Assembly (NCBI RefSeq): GCF_005146945.1
Contig: NZ_SWMS01000002.1
Coordinates: 434,001 to 498,000 of the forward strand
Length of the DNA stretch: 64,000 nucleotides
Source: Prauserella endophytica
Lineage (GTDB): Bacteria; Actinomycetota; Actinomycetes; Mycobacteriales; Pseudonocardiaceae
Direction of reading: 5' to 3'
Positions 33,398 to 41,796 of this stretch are shown piece after piece (position 1 is the stretch's first letter; each line of letters opens with the position of its first letter). The notes under the pieces are model-generated. The model was not told the DNA's origin, searched no databases, and was given only the letters and a program-made list of their open reading frames with translations. The position numbers were made by a program, and so were the translations under genes.

Positions 33398-33780
33398 GAC
33401 GACCGCCCCGCCGCCTCGGAACGACCGGTCGCCGTGTGCCCGCCCGGATCGGCGGACTCCTCCGCCGCACGCAGATCCTCGCCGGAGGAGTCCTCGTGCT
33501 CCTGGTACTTCCGCTTGGCCTCGGACAGCATCTGCTGGTACTCCCGGACCTCGCGCTCCGTGGCCTTGACCTCCCCGGCGAGACCGGAGCTTCCCGCCGC
33601 CTCCCGCAGCCGCGTCGCGAGGTGCACGGCGGGTGGCGCGGTGCCGAGCATCGGCAGCCGCTCGGCCAGCCTGCTCGCGGTCGCCACCAGGTCCCCGGTC
33701 AGGTCGCCCAGCTCGGCCAGCGTCGTGATCCGCTGGTCGAGCAGGTCCAGCTCGAGCTCGATCCCCTTGCCGTCACTCAT
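33394..33780 (-). CDS. Small helical protein between PPE-like and EspG genes
   Basis: 128 residues. Long amphipathic helices (ELELDLLDQRITTLAELGDL; EVREYQQMLSEAKRKYQEHE, a possible coiled coil) and a low-complexity charged tail (from about residue 100). No WXG turn is evident. Its place directly after the PPE-like gene, with four-base overlaps on both sides, is where PE or WXG-like partners are usually encoded, so it may be the partner of the PPE-like protein. Family not recognised. Confidence 0.6.
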   Translation of the reverse strand: MSDGKGIELELDLLDQRITTLAELGDLTGDLVATASRLAERLPMLGTAPPAVHLATRLREAAGSSGLAGEVKATEREVREYQQMLSEAKRKYQEHEDSSGEDLRAAEESADPGGHTATGRSEAAGRSS

Positions 33781-35051
33781 TGGTCGACCTCCCCTTGAAG
33801 ACCGATGACCGCTTCACTGCCGGGCTCCTGCAGCGGGAACAGCTCGTGGTCGATCGTCGGCAGCCGGTTCTCGTGCTCGTCGTCGTCGGAGCCGGGGCGC
33901 GCGCCGGCTGCGCCGGGCGGCACCATGCCGCCCATCGCACCCGAGCGGGAGGCGGCCGCCTCGGCGGCGAGCTGCGCGGCCGAGGCGGGTCCGCCGTGCA
34001 TCGCCATCGAGCCGACCCGCATGCCCTGGGCGAGCGCGTTGGCCGCCTGGCCCATCCCCGCGACCTGGCCCATCCCTGCGGCCTGGCCGATTCCCGCCGC
34101 CAGGCCCCCGCCGGGGAGCGTGCCCGTGGTGGCCCCGCCCGCGAGTCCCTTGGCCGTGCCGCCGCCGGAGCCGACGAGGCTCTGCCACGACGGCGTCGCG
34201 CTTGCGGTCGTGGCGGACGACGGCGTGGTGGCGCTGGTCGGCGTGCTCGCGGCCGCCGGGATCGTGCCCCGCGCCTGACCGATCAGCTCGCTCGAGCTCG
34301 TCAGGCTGGTCTCGTAACCCTGCATCGCGCGCACTGCCTGCTGCTTCTGCATGTCCGTGGTGCCGGCGCCCGTGTAGAAGCTGAACCCGGCGCCGCCCAC
34401 CGCCCCGAAGGCGCTGCCGGTGTCCGAGGTCGTGGTGCTCGGCTGTGGCTGCGCGGGCTGGAACTGCGACGCCATCCGCCGTCCGAACGCGGCCCAGTCG
34501 GACGGCGTCGGTGCGGCCGTGGCCGGGGTGCTCGTAGTCGGCGCCGTGGTGACACCGGCCCAGTTCGCGGCCGCGTCGGTCATCGGAGCGGCCGGGTCGC
34601 CGGGCGGCGGTGGCATCATGGCCCGCGCCCTCGCCAGTGCGTCGGCCGCCTGCTCCGCGGCCTGCTCTCCCGCGTGAGCGAGCTCGGCGAGCTTCTCCAC
34701 CCGGTCGGCGAGCACGTCGAGCCTGCGGGCGGCCTCCTCGGCGCCCGTTCCCCGCCAGCTCTCCAGCAGCGCGGTCCGCTGCTCGCGCAACACCTCGGCG
34801 TGGTTGACGAGTGCGGCCCGGTGCTCGGCCCACTCCGCGGCGACGGTGCTGACGTCGGCGACGTCGGCGTCCTGCCACAACATCTGGTACAGCTCCTCGT
34901 GGCTGTACGCGTCCCAGTTGACGCCGCCCTGCGGCGGTGCGGGCTGACCGAAGTACACATCCCACACGCCGGCGACGCCCGCCGTCGCCGGCTCCTCGGC
35001 CGGGGACACCGGCTCCGGCCGTGTCCCCGCCGATGACGTCTCGCTTGCCAC
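33777..35051 (-). CDS. PPE-like type VII secretion substrate
   Basis: 424 residues. The N-terminal 150 residues form a helical bundle (WDAYSHEELYQMLWQDAD, then ALLESWRGTGAEEAARRLDV with the W-x-G turn), like PPE/WXG domains. The middle is Pro/Thr/Ser/Ala-rich, and GQAAGMGQVAGMGQAANALA is a short internal repeat. The C-terminus has PPGAAGARPGSDDDEHENRL and a conserved-looking end. It is the first gene of the six-gene operon, and the 126-bp gap upstream should contain the promoter. Confidence 0.75.
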   Translation of the reverse strand: MASETSSAGTRPEPVSPAEEPATAGVAGVWDVYFGQPAPPQGGVNWDAYSHEELYQMLWQDADVADVSTVAAEWAEHRAALVNHAEVLREQRTALLESWRGTGAEEAARRLDVLADRVEKLAELAHAGEQAAEQAADALARARAMMPPPPGDPAAPMTDAAANWAGVTTAPTTSTPATAAPTPSDWAAFGRRMASQFQPAQPQPSTTTSDTGSAFGAVGGAGFSFYTGAGTTDMQKQQAVRAMQGYETSLTSSSELIGQARGTIPAAASTPTSATTPSSATTASATPSWQSLVGSGGGTAKGLAGGATTGTLPGGGLAAGIGQAAGMGQVAGMGQAANALAQGMRVGSMAMHGGPASAAQLAAEAAASRSGAMGGMVPPGAAGARPGSDDDEHENRLPTIDHELFPLQEPGSEAVIGLQGEVDQ

Positions 35052-35177
35052 CCGAGAATCCCCTTTCCGGTCGCCGACCTCTCATCGGCGTGGGGAGATA
35101 TTCACGGGAAGCGGGCACAGCGTGGAAGGTCGCGGAGCGGCCATTTCTGGCCGGTGGCATTGACCTGGGGAAACGCC

Positions 35178-37556
35178 CTAACGGCCGGTGCGGTAGGACT
35201 TCGCGAGGTGCTCCTGGAGCCGGGCGTGGCGGAACTGGTAGACGGCGCCCGACTGCCGCAGCACGCCCCGCCGGTAGGCGTCGTCGAGCAGCGTGCCGAT
35301 CGCCCACGGCAGCTTGCCGGAGAGCGGGAGCCGGAGGCGGGTGAACAGCAGCCAGTGGCCCCACGCCGTGAAGGCGATGATGTACCCGGTGGCCGCGCTC
35401 AACCCGCCCGTCAGTCCCACCGTCAGGCCACCGGACGCGTACCAGTTGATGTCGAACGGCAGCGAACCGAGCAGGGCCTTCACGGCGCCGGTGACGGGGA
35501 AGCCGGCGAACGTGATGGTGAGGGCGAGGGCCAGCGCGAGGGTGGCGGCGAGGCGCAGCACGGTCGTGCGGTTGGCGGCGAGCAGATCGCCCGGGCTGGT
35601 GGCCGTGGTGAGGTTGGCCGGTGCCTCCAGCGCGGCCGCGAGCGCCAGCACCACACCGCAGGCCAGACCGAAGACGGCGGTGAACGTGAGGGCGTCGCCG
35701 ACGATCGCCTGCACGAGGGTGTCGGCGTCGGAGGCGATCTGCAGATACGGTGCCAGCGCCCTCACGAGAAGATTGCCGAAGGTGTAGACAACGCCCGCGA
35801 CGGCGCCGCCCAGCGCGCCGGCCGCGAACCGGGTGATGATCTTGCGGCGGAGCCCTGGTCGCAGGCTCGACCGGTCGAACAGCCGCACCCGGACCCGCGC
35901 CGGTTCGAGGACTCTGTCCTTGCGCACCACCATCAGCACGTACAGCAACGCGAACGGCAGGCCGATGACCAACCCGGTCAGCAGCCCGTCCACCAGCACG
36001 ACGTCCCAATACAAGGGTATGCCGAGGACGAGCCCCGCCACCGGGGTGAAGAACAGCCAGTGGACCAGCGCGGTGGCCAGGATGATCGTCCCCGTCGCCA
36101 GCAGGACACGCGAGGACCGGCTGACGGGGCCACCGATTCGCCACCATTCGAGGTCGCCCGTGCCCCGGCGGTCGAGGTCGTCGGCGAGGAAGCCGAGCCA
36201 GCGGCGCACGCGGCCGACGTCCCAGCTCTGGCCTTGGCCGTCGGGCGAGGCCGACTGTCCGCCGTAGACGGTGGGCACGAACGTGTCGAGCAGGTGGTCC
36301 TCGATGGCCTCCCGCGTGGGGAATCGCGTGGTGTTGAGCAGCTCGGCGGGGTCGCGGTCGCGCGAGTCGCTGTAGACGGTGCGGGCGAGCCCGACCATGA
36401 GCGGCGTCTTCAGCGCTGCCGCCAGGTTGGCCGACGCGCCGGACCCGCCGTCCTCGCGCAGCGCACTGATGACGGTGTCCCACGCGGTGCCGTTGCCGTC
36501 GCCGGTGGTCACGCGGCGGGCCGTGCGGGGCAGGTAGCCGGCGAGGTCGTCGGGCGTGAGGTCGGTCAGCTCCACCACGGCGGCCGAGGTCAGCACGTCC
36601 ACCACCGTCACGGCTCGTTCGTACTCGTCGAAGCGGCTGGTCAGCAGCAGCGGCATCGACACGGAGTTGAGCGTTTCCAGGGCGGGACGGTGGAGACCCT
36701 CGGCGATCTCGTCGAACCCGTCGAGGACGGGCAGGATGCGCCCGGTGTCGACCAGGACGGCCGCGAGCGTCGCGCCGCCCGGCGCGGCGGCCGCGAGGCC
36801 GGGGTGGTCGCGCTGCAGCATCTCGACCAGCCACGTGCGCAACGGCGTCCTCGTCGGATCCCACGAGCCGATGTTGAAGATCACCGGCACCGCGGCGCCC
36901 GGTGTGCGCGCGGCGAGCGTGTCGAGCACGAACCGCAGGGTGAGCACGGTCTTGCCCGATCCAGCGCGTCCCAGCACCACCAGCCGTCGTGACGGCACGC
37001 GCCGGTAGGCGGCCGCGACGTCGCCCACCTCGCCCGCGAGGTCCAGCGGCCTGGCGGTGACGCCGGCCGGGACGCGGCAGATGTTGTCCCAGTGGTCGGC
37101 CAGCCCTTCGGGCGCCTGCCGCCACCGGACGGGCAGTGGGAAGGGGTCGTGCACGCGGCGGAGTTCTTCCTCGCGCCGCAGGCGGGCCGCGATGACCCTG
37201 GCCAGGTTGTCGGCGGCCTCCGACACCTCAGGTGGCACGGCGGGCAGAGCGCTGGGGACGGGGTTGAGCGGAACCTGCTCCGGCGGCTCCGCTGTGGCGG
37301 CCGGCGCGGGTTCCGGTTCCGGCGGCTGCGGGTGCTTGCCATCGGCGGCCGCCAGCAGACCGCGGCGCTCGTCCTGGGTGACGTCCAGCGCGTCGGCGAG
37401 CAACGTGACGGTGCCGATGCGCGGGTCGGTTCCGCTGCCGGTCTCGAGCCGGCGAATGGTCCGGACCCCGACGCCGGACCTCGCGGCCAACTCGTCCTGC
37501 GTCAGGCCGGCGCGCCGCCGTGCATCGCGGAGGAGGACGCCGAAACGGTCGGCCAC
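35178..37556 (-). CDS. XRE-NACHT ATPase with C-terminal membrane domain
   Basis: 792 residues. Residues 1-60 are an XRE helix-turn-helix (LTQDELAARSGVGVRTIRRL); a Pro-rich linker follows; the NACHT ATPase has Walker A GRAGSGKT at 196-203 and Walker B ILPVLDGFDEI at 274-284 with the NACHT-typical small residue and acidic pair, then TSRFDEYERA (sensor). From about 480 at least eight hydrophobic segments form a membrane domain, and the last 60 residues (AYRRGVLRQSGAVYQFRHAR) resemble the NACHT winged-helix closing motif. Related STAND ATPases act in signalling and phage defence. The promoter-proximal partner on the other strand encodes a zinc-finger protein. Confidence 0.85.
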   Translation of the reverse strand: MADRFGVLLRDARRRAGLTQDELAARSGVGVRTIRRLETGSGTDPRIGTVTLLADALDVTQDERRGLLAAADGKHPQPPEPEPAPAATAEPPEQVPLNPVPSALPAVPPEVSEAADNLARVIAARLRREEELRRVHDPFPLPVRWRQAPEGLADHWDNICRVPAGVTARPLDLAGEVGDVAAAYRRVPSRRLVVLGRAGSGKTVLTLRFVLDTLAARTPGAAVPVIFNIGSWDPTRTPLRTWLVEMLQRDHPGLAAAAPGGATLAAVLVDTGRILPVLDGFDEIAEGLHRPALETLNSVSMPLLLTSRFDEYERAVTVVDVLTSAAVVELTDLTPDDLAGYLPRTARRVTTGDGNGTAWDTVISALREDGGSGASANLAAALKTPLMVGLARTVYSDSRDRDPAELLNTTRFPTREAIEDHLLDTFVPTVYGGQSASPDGQGQSWDVGRVRRWLGFLADDLDRRGTGDLEWWRIGGPVSRSSRVLLATGTIILATALVHWLFFTPVAGLVLGIPLYWDVVLVDGLLTGLVIGLPFALLYVLMVVRKDRVLEPARVRVRLFDRSSLRPGLRRKIITRFAAGALGGAVAGVVYTFGNLLVRALAPYLQIASDADTLVQAIVGDALTFTAVFGLACGVVLALAAALEAPANLTTATSPGDLLAANRTTVLRLAATLALALALTITFAGFPVTGAVKALLGSLPFDINWYASGGLTVGLTGGLSAATGYIIAFTAWGHWLLFTRLRLPLSGKLPWAIGTLLDDAYRRGVLRQSGAVYQFRHARLQEHLAKSYRTGR

Positions 37557-37615
37557 GTCGGTGTTCCTTCATGCAGGCGGCGGGTCGCGATGATCTTAGT
37601 GAGAGGCGACCGGCC

Positions 37616-37885
37616 ATGAATGGCAGGTGCTCGACCTGGTCCCTGACCAGCGAAAGCGGCGAGACTGCGCTGATGTCAGCGAGGTTCCGCTACTGGTGTG
37701 GCGAGTGCGGCCACAAGACACCGTGGCTCGATGAGGGCGAGGGCGCCGAACGGCTCGCGGATCACTATCTCCGGCGGCATCCGGGTACCGAGCCGGGTGG
37801 CGACTTCGAGATCCGGACCGGCGAGCGGCAGCGCAGCGGCTGTCTTGGCGGGGTGGCGCGGCTGTTCCTGCTTTTCCCCGGCTGA
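37616..37885 (+). CDS. Small zinc-finger-like protein divergent from NACHT gene
   Basis: 89 residues from ATG (GAGAGG nine bases upstream); an in-frame ATG at 37673 gives a 70-residue form starting directly at the finger. The motif YWCGECGHKTPW ... ADHYLRRHPG gives CxxC and HxxxxH about 20 residues apart, a compact zinc-binding module. The remainder is polar with a hydrophobic end (GCLGGVARLFLLFPG). No family function is known to me. It is divergent from the NACHT gene with 59 bp between starts, so co-regulation by the XRE domain is possible. Confidence 0.6.
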   Translation: MNGRCSTWSLTSESGETALMSARFRYWCGECGHKTPWLDEGEGAERLADHYLRRHPGTEPGGDFEIRTGERQRSGCLGGVARLFLLFPG

Positions 37886-37995
37886 CCGTGGACCTCCGTG
37901 GGCCCTCGGCGAACCGGCGCGGGCTCGGGTTCCGGCGCCTGCTCGGTGGCGCGCAGCGCGGCCGACCGCTCCTTCGGCTCGCACGGCTCGCCGGT

Positions 37996-38586
37996 GGGCA
38001 AAGGACGGGACCGAGCAGCGAGTAGGCGAGGAACGGCAGCGCCAGAGGAAGAGCAACGTGGTGACGCAAGGCGGGACATCCCAGATCATCGCCGGGATCT
38101 GGTCGGCGGATCGCACAGGACACCACCACGGTGATCACGATGGCGATCACCGAGGCGGTGTTGACGAGCAGGATGATCGGGATCGCCCACAGCGCGCCCA
38201 ACAACGTGACCCGAAAGACAGACCGGGCGGCGGCCGATGCGGTCGGTGAGGCCGGCCCGCGCGATGGTCGCGCCGATGCCGACGGCCGAGCCGACGCAGC
38301 GTGCGAAGATCGTCTGGCCGCTCGTCGCGAGTTCCGCGGACTCCAGCTAGGAGATCGGGTCGGTGACGGCGACGGCGTAGCCCGCCGTCTCGGCGATCCG
38401 CAGCCCGATGCCGCGCAGCACGGTGCGCCAGTCGTCGCGCAGCACCTGCACGATCGGCGCCTTCACGATGTCACCGCTCTCGCGGAGGCCCTCGAACACC
38501 GGCGGCTCGGGCACCTTCGCCCGCACGACGCAGGAAGGAGCTTGCAGCGCGGCGACGAGTTTCGCGGTCCCGGCGGGTCTGTGCAC
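37996..38586 (-). pseudogene. Remnant of an MHS-family MFS transporter
   Basis: On the minus strand, successive blocks of an MHS (metabolite:H+ symporter) protein appear in different frames: EPPVFEGLRESGDIVKAPIV and DDWRTVLRGIGLRIAETAGY (38345-38520), then after a stop ATSGQTIFARCVGSAVGIGA and DRIGRRPV, then GALWAIPIILLVNTASVIAI (about 38115-38200) and DVPPCVTTLLF. At least two frameshifts and a stop break it, and the N-terminal half is missing. No start or ribosome site is seen. It explains most of the 730-bp gap between the zinc-finger and VOC genes. Confidence 0.75.
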
Positions 38587-38616
38587 AGAGGAACCCGATC
38601 AGGAAGGAAACTGGGC

Positions 38617-38970
38617 ATGCCGACGAGCGCAGGAACGATGACGCACCTCTACAGCGTCGTGCCGGTGAGCGACCGGGCCGCCGCACTCGGCTGGTTCGCG
38701 GCGTTCTTCGGGCGGCCCGCGGACGAGGTCGTGGGCGGCGAGGCACTCTGGCGGGTCAGCGACACCGCGTGGGTCGTCGTCGACGAGCATCCCGAGCGGG
38801 CGGGCAACGCGCTGCTCACCCTGAGCGTGGCGGGGCTCGACGCGATACTGGCTCGCCTTGTGGCCCACGGTGCCGGGCACGAGCCGGTGGAGACCTACGG
38901 CAACGGTGTGCGCCATGTCGTCGTGGTGGATCCGGACGGCAACCGGCTCTCGCTCGCCGAGGCGCCGTAG
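38617..38970 (+). CDS. Small VOC (glyoxalase-like) protein
   Basis: 117 residues from ATG with AGGAAGGAA upstream. Single VOC module pair: THLYSVVPVSDRAAALGWFA at the start, DTAWVVVDEHPERAGN in the middle and VVVDPDGNRLSLAEAP at the end (DPDGN-x-L motif). It lacks an obvious N-terminal His ligand other than H10, so catalysis is uncertain; many such proteins bind drugs or metabolites. It stands alone next to the transporter remnant. Confidence 0.75.
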   Translation: MPTSAGTMTHLYSVVPVSDRAAALGWFAAFFGRPADEVVGGEALWRVSDTAWVVVDEHPERAGNALLTLSVAGLDAILARLVAHGAGHEPVETYGNGVRHVVVVDPDGNRLSLAEAP

Positions 38971-38983
38971 GCGAGGACGTCGT

Positions 38984-39328
38984 TCAGCGGCGGGGAGTCT
39001 TGGCCGGGAGCGAACGCGCGTAGCCGACCCCGAGGGCGACCCACCGTTCGAGCTGGTCCCGCGCGCGGACGGCCGAAGCGTCGACGTGGAGCCAGCCCCG
39101 CAGCTCGCGTCCGCGCATCACCATCGGCTGTACGCCGGCCTCACCGGTCAGCACGCCGGTGTCCTCCGGGTCCACACGCACCATCAGCCCGCCCTGCCCG
39201 CTGGCCGCGACCGCCATGTTGCCGTCCACCAGGAACGCCAGGCCGCCGAACATCCTCCGCTCGGTCAGGTGCTGCTCCCGGGCGACCAGTTCGCGGACGC
39301 GGTCGGCGAGTTCGTGGTCGTAGGCCAT
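38984..39328 (-). CDS. TfoX N-terminal domain protein
   Basis: 114 residues. The motif RRMFGGLAFLVDGNMAVAAS is the hallmark of the TfoX N-terminal domain, followed by LMVRVDPEDTG and the helix AVRARDQLERWVALGVGYAR. Stand-alone versions are common in actinobacteria, with no established role and no link to competence. The upstream extension of the frame runs into the Lnt gene and is rejected. Convergent with the VOC gene, 13 bp apart. Confidence 0.85.
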   Translation of the reverse strand: MAYDHELADRVRELVAREQHLTERRMFGGLAFLVDGNMAVAASGQGGLMVRVDPEDTGVLTGEAGVQPMVMRGRELRGWLHVDASAVRARDQLERWVALGVGYARSLPAKTPRR

Positions 39329-39397
39329 CCCGGGAGTATCCCGCGCGGGAGTGCCGGGGCGCCACGGCGCGCGCCGACGGATCGGTAGCGTGCCGGT

Positions 39398-40882
39398 ATG
39401 GGTGCTGCCGGGCGGGTCCGCCGGTGGGCGGTGCGCGGGCTCGCGCTGCTGCTCGGCTGCCTGCTGGCGTTTGCCTTCCCGGCGCCGGCTCTGTGGTGGC
39501 TCGGCTGGGCCGGTCTCGCCCCGCTGCTGATGTTGTTCGCGCGCGCGGGGTCGTACCGGGAGGCGGGCTGGCGAAGCTCGCTGGCGTCGGTGGGGTTCTT
39601 CCTCACGTTCTTTCACTGGGTGCTACCGCAGGTGGGGCTGCTGGCGCTGGCGATGGCGATCGTCGCCGGTGTGCTGTGGGTGCCGTTCGGCCTGCTGACG
39701 TTCCGGCTGTTGCGGGAGCCATCACCGGCGCGGGTGGCGCTGGCGGGCATCGTGCTGCCCTCGGTGTGGGTGAGCGTCGAGGCGGTGCGGTCCTGGCAGC
39801 ACCTCGGGGGTCCATGGGGGCTCCTGGGACTGACCCAGTGGCAGGTGCGGCCGGTGCTCGCGCTGGCGGCGCTCGGGGGAGTGTGGTTGCTCAGCGCCGT
39901 GCTGGTGGCCGCCAACGTCGGGTTCGCCGCCGCTGCCCTTCCCGGGGCGAGCCGCGCGGTGCGGCTCGCGGGCGCGAGCCTCGCCGTCGTGGTCGCCGGA
40001 CTCGTCCTCGGCCACGGGCTGCTGAGGCCGGACGCGGCGGTGACCGGCACGATCCGGGTGGCCGGGGTGCAGGCCGGCGTCGTCCACGATGCCGAGCAGC
40101 GGTTCGCCAGGCACGTGGACCTGACCCGCACCGTGAGGGGCCACGGGCAGGACCTGGTGGTGTGGGGGCAGAGCAGCATGCCGTTCGATCCGGCACAGCG
40201 GCCCGACGCCGTGAGCCGGTTGCGGCAGACGGCGGAGTCCGTGGGCAGCGACGTGCTGGTGAACGTCGACGCGCGGGGTACGGACGGCCGGATCAGGAAG
40301 ACGACCCAGCAGTACGGCGCCGGGGGACTGGTCGGCACGTACGAGAAGCGGCGGCTGGTGCCGTTCGGCGAGTACGTGCCGATGCGGTCGCTCCTCGGTG
40401 GTCTGCTCCAGGACACCGGGATCGCCGACGAGGACCGGGCTCCTGGGGTCGAGCCGTCGATCCTGCGGGCCGGAGGGGTGCGGCTGGGCCCGCTCATCTC
40501 CTACGAGTCGATCTTCCCGGACCTGCGCCGGGAAGTCGTGCGACACGGCGCCGACGTGACGGTGGTGCAGGGCTCGCTGACGTCGTTCCACGGAACCTGG
40601 GCGCACCCGGTGCAGGCGAGTGCCGAGGCGGTCCGGGCCGTGGAGTCCGGACGATCCGCCGTGCTGGTGGAGCTGGACGGCACGTCGGCGGCCTTCGACG
40701 CGCAGGGCAGGCGGCTGGCGTGGATGCCGCCCGACGAGCGGGGGATCTTCGTGGTCGACGTTCCGATCCACGAGGGAAGCACGCTCTATGTCCGGTGGGG
40801 CGACTGGGTTCCCGCCACGGCGTACGTGATCACCGCGGTGACGCTCGTGTTTCTCGGCTCGCGCGTGTTGCTCCGTCGCTGA
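39398..40882 (+). CDS. lnt: Apolipoprotein N-acyltransferase homologue with altered catalytic residues
   Basis: 494 residues: about eight membrane helices in the first 205 residues, a nitrilase-like domain (220-460) and a closing helix. The Lnt landmarks are present (YEKRRLVPFGEYVP, FHGTWAHPVQASAEAVRAVE), but of the E-K-C triad only K317 remains: the Glu position in LVVWGQSSMPFD is Q258 and the Cys position in PLISYESIFPDL is S368. A normal enzyme needs the Cys for the acyl intermediate. It may be inactive, have another role, or use Ser. It is monocistronic with a hairpin downstream. Confidence 0.82.
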   Translation: MGAAGRVRRWAVRGLALLLGCLLAFAFPAPALWWLGWAGLAPLLMLFARAGSYREAGWRSSLASVGFFLTFFHWVLPQVGLLALAMAIVAGVLWVPFGLLTFRLLREPSPARVALAGIVLPSVWVSVEAVRSWQHLGGPWGLLGLTQWQVRPVLALAALGGVWLLSAVLVAANVGFAAAALPGASRAVRLAGASLAVVVAGLVLGHGLLRPDAAVTGTIRVAGVQAGVVHDAEQRFARHVDLTRTVRGHGQDLVVWGQSSMPFDPAQRPDAVSRLRQTAESVGSDVLVNVDARGTDGRIRKTTQQYGAGGLVGTYEKRRLVPFGEYVPMRSLLGGLLQDTGIADEDRAPGVEPSILRAGGVRLGPLISYESIFPDLRREVVRHGADVTVVQGSLTSFHGTWAHPVQASAEAVRAVESGRSAVLVELDGTSAAFDAQGRRLAWMPPDERGIFVVDVPIHEGSTLYVRWGDWVPATAYVITAVTLVFLGSRVLLRR

Positions 40883-40900
40883 CGACGGCGGCGTGGAAGT

Positions 40901-40939
40901 CGTCCCCGGGGTCCGGGGTTGCCGGTACGGTCGGGGACG
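40901..40939 (+). terminator. Candidate terminator after the Lnt-like gene
   Basis: CGTCCCCG (40901-40908) pairs with CGGGGACG (40932-40939), and inner CCGGGGT/ACGG-type pairs can extend it. It lies 18 bp after the stop codon. The loop is long, so strength is uncertain. Confidence 0.4.
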
Positions 40940-41042
40940 GGGGATCCGTGGCGAGGAGTGAAGTGCGGTCTGACGACGTGGCCCCGCACCGTCCGCTCGT
41001 GTCTCTCGACGAGCGGACCCTGCTCGCGCTGGCGCGGTGTCG

Positions 41043-41726
41043 CTAGTGGACGGTGCGTTTCGATGCGGTGGCTTCGATTCCGGACAGTAGGAGTTCCAGT
41101 CCGAACGCGAAGTAGGCGTCCTTGTCCTCGCATTCGGTCAGCGGTCCCGCCGCCTCGACCAGCCGGGGATAGGTCTTGGCCGGCAGCGACTCCAGGAAGG
41201 TCCGGGCGTGCCGGGGATCCGCGAGCCGGCCGGTGGCTCCGGGCACCCCGCTGACGAGGTTGGTGACCGTGCTCAGCGCGTGACGGACGATCTGGGTCGC
41301 CTCCGCGGGGGAGAAACCGCCGCGCCCCAGGATGTCGAGCGCGGTCTCGATGGTGCGCAGGCTGCTCTCGGAGGTGACGTTGCGGGTGGCGAGCAGGGGC
41401 GCGGTCGCTGGGTGCGCGCGCAGCACGGTGACGATCGACTCCAGCAGCGTGCTCAGCTGCCGTGGCCACGGGGCGGACGCTTCCACGCCGGGAAGGTCGA
41501 TCTCGTCGTAGAGCAGTTCGACGATGCCGTCCAGGAGCTCGTCCTTGTTGCGGAAGTGCCAGTAGAGGGCCATGGGCGTCACGCCAAGGTCCTTCGCGAG
41601 CCTGCGGATCGTCACCGCATCGAGCCCTTCGGCGTCAGCGAGCGCGACCGCGGCCCCGGCCACGGCGCGGCGGCTGAGGGGCGTGCGCTCGTCGTCGGCC
41701 GGGCTTCGGCGTTCCGGTTGTGTCAT
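41043..41726 (-). CDS. TetR family regulator (TetR_C type)
   Basis: 227 residues from ATG (MTQPERRSPADDERTPLSRR). The HTH is at about residues 20-65 (AVTIRRLAKDLGVTPMALYW, HFRNKDELLDGIVELL), followed by a TetR_C-like ligand domain (VLRAHPATAPLLATRN). Subfamily members often sense antibiotics or drug-like molecules. It is divergent from the F420-type nitroreductase gene with a 28-bp palindrome between them, so repression of that gene is likely. Confidence 0.88.
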   Translation of the reverse strand: MTQPERRSPADDERTPLSRRAVAGAAVALADAEGLDAVTIRRLAKDLGVTPMALYWHFRNKDELLDGIVELLYDEIDLPGVEASAPWPRQLSTLLESIVTVLRAHPATAPLLATRNVTSESSLRTIETALDILGRGGFSPAEATQIVRHALSTVTNLVSGVPGATGRLADPRHARTFLESLPAKTYPRLVEAAGPLTECEDKDAYFAFGLELLLSGIEATASKRTVH

Positions 41727-41755
41727 CGCTTGACAATATACAGCGTACAGGGGCA

Positions 41756-41783
41756 CTGTACGATGTACATGTACAACGTACAG
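41756..41783. promoter_or_regulatory. 28-bp palindromic TetR operator
   Basis: Outer arms CTGTACG and CGTACAG and the core TGTACATGTACA give a near-perfect 28-bp palindrome with one mismatched pair. Further GTACAG half-sites lie at 41745-41750. TTGACA at 41730 is a possible -35 element. It lies between the TetR start at 41726 and the nitroreductase start at 41797 and should block both promoters when occupied. Confidence 0.65.
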
Positions 41784-41796
41784 GAAGAGGTGGCCA

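Noticed and set aside
35154-36992. 612-codon plus-strand open frame
   Set aside because: Shadow opposite the NACHT gene; no recognisable motif, unusual Gln/Arg/His composition.
33814-37125. 1103-codon minus-strand frame covering PPE-like and NACHT genes
   Set aside because: It is shifted relative to both real genes and reads as Arg/Gly-rich noise through their coding sequences and the gap between them.
40948-41046. Short plus-strand ORF (32 codons) after the Lnt-like gene
   Set aside because: No ribosome site or homology, and it lies over the candidate terminator region and the end of the TetR gene.
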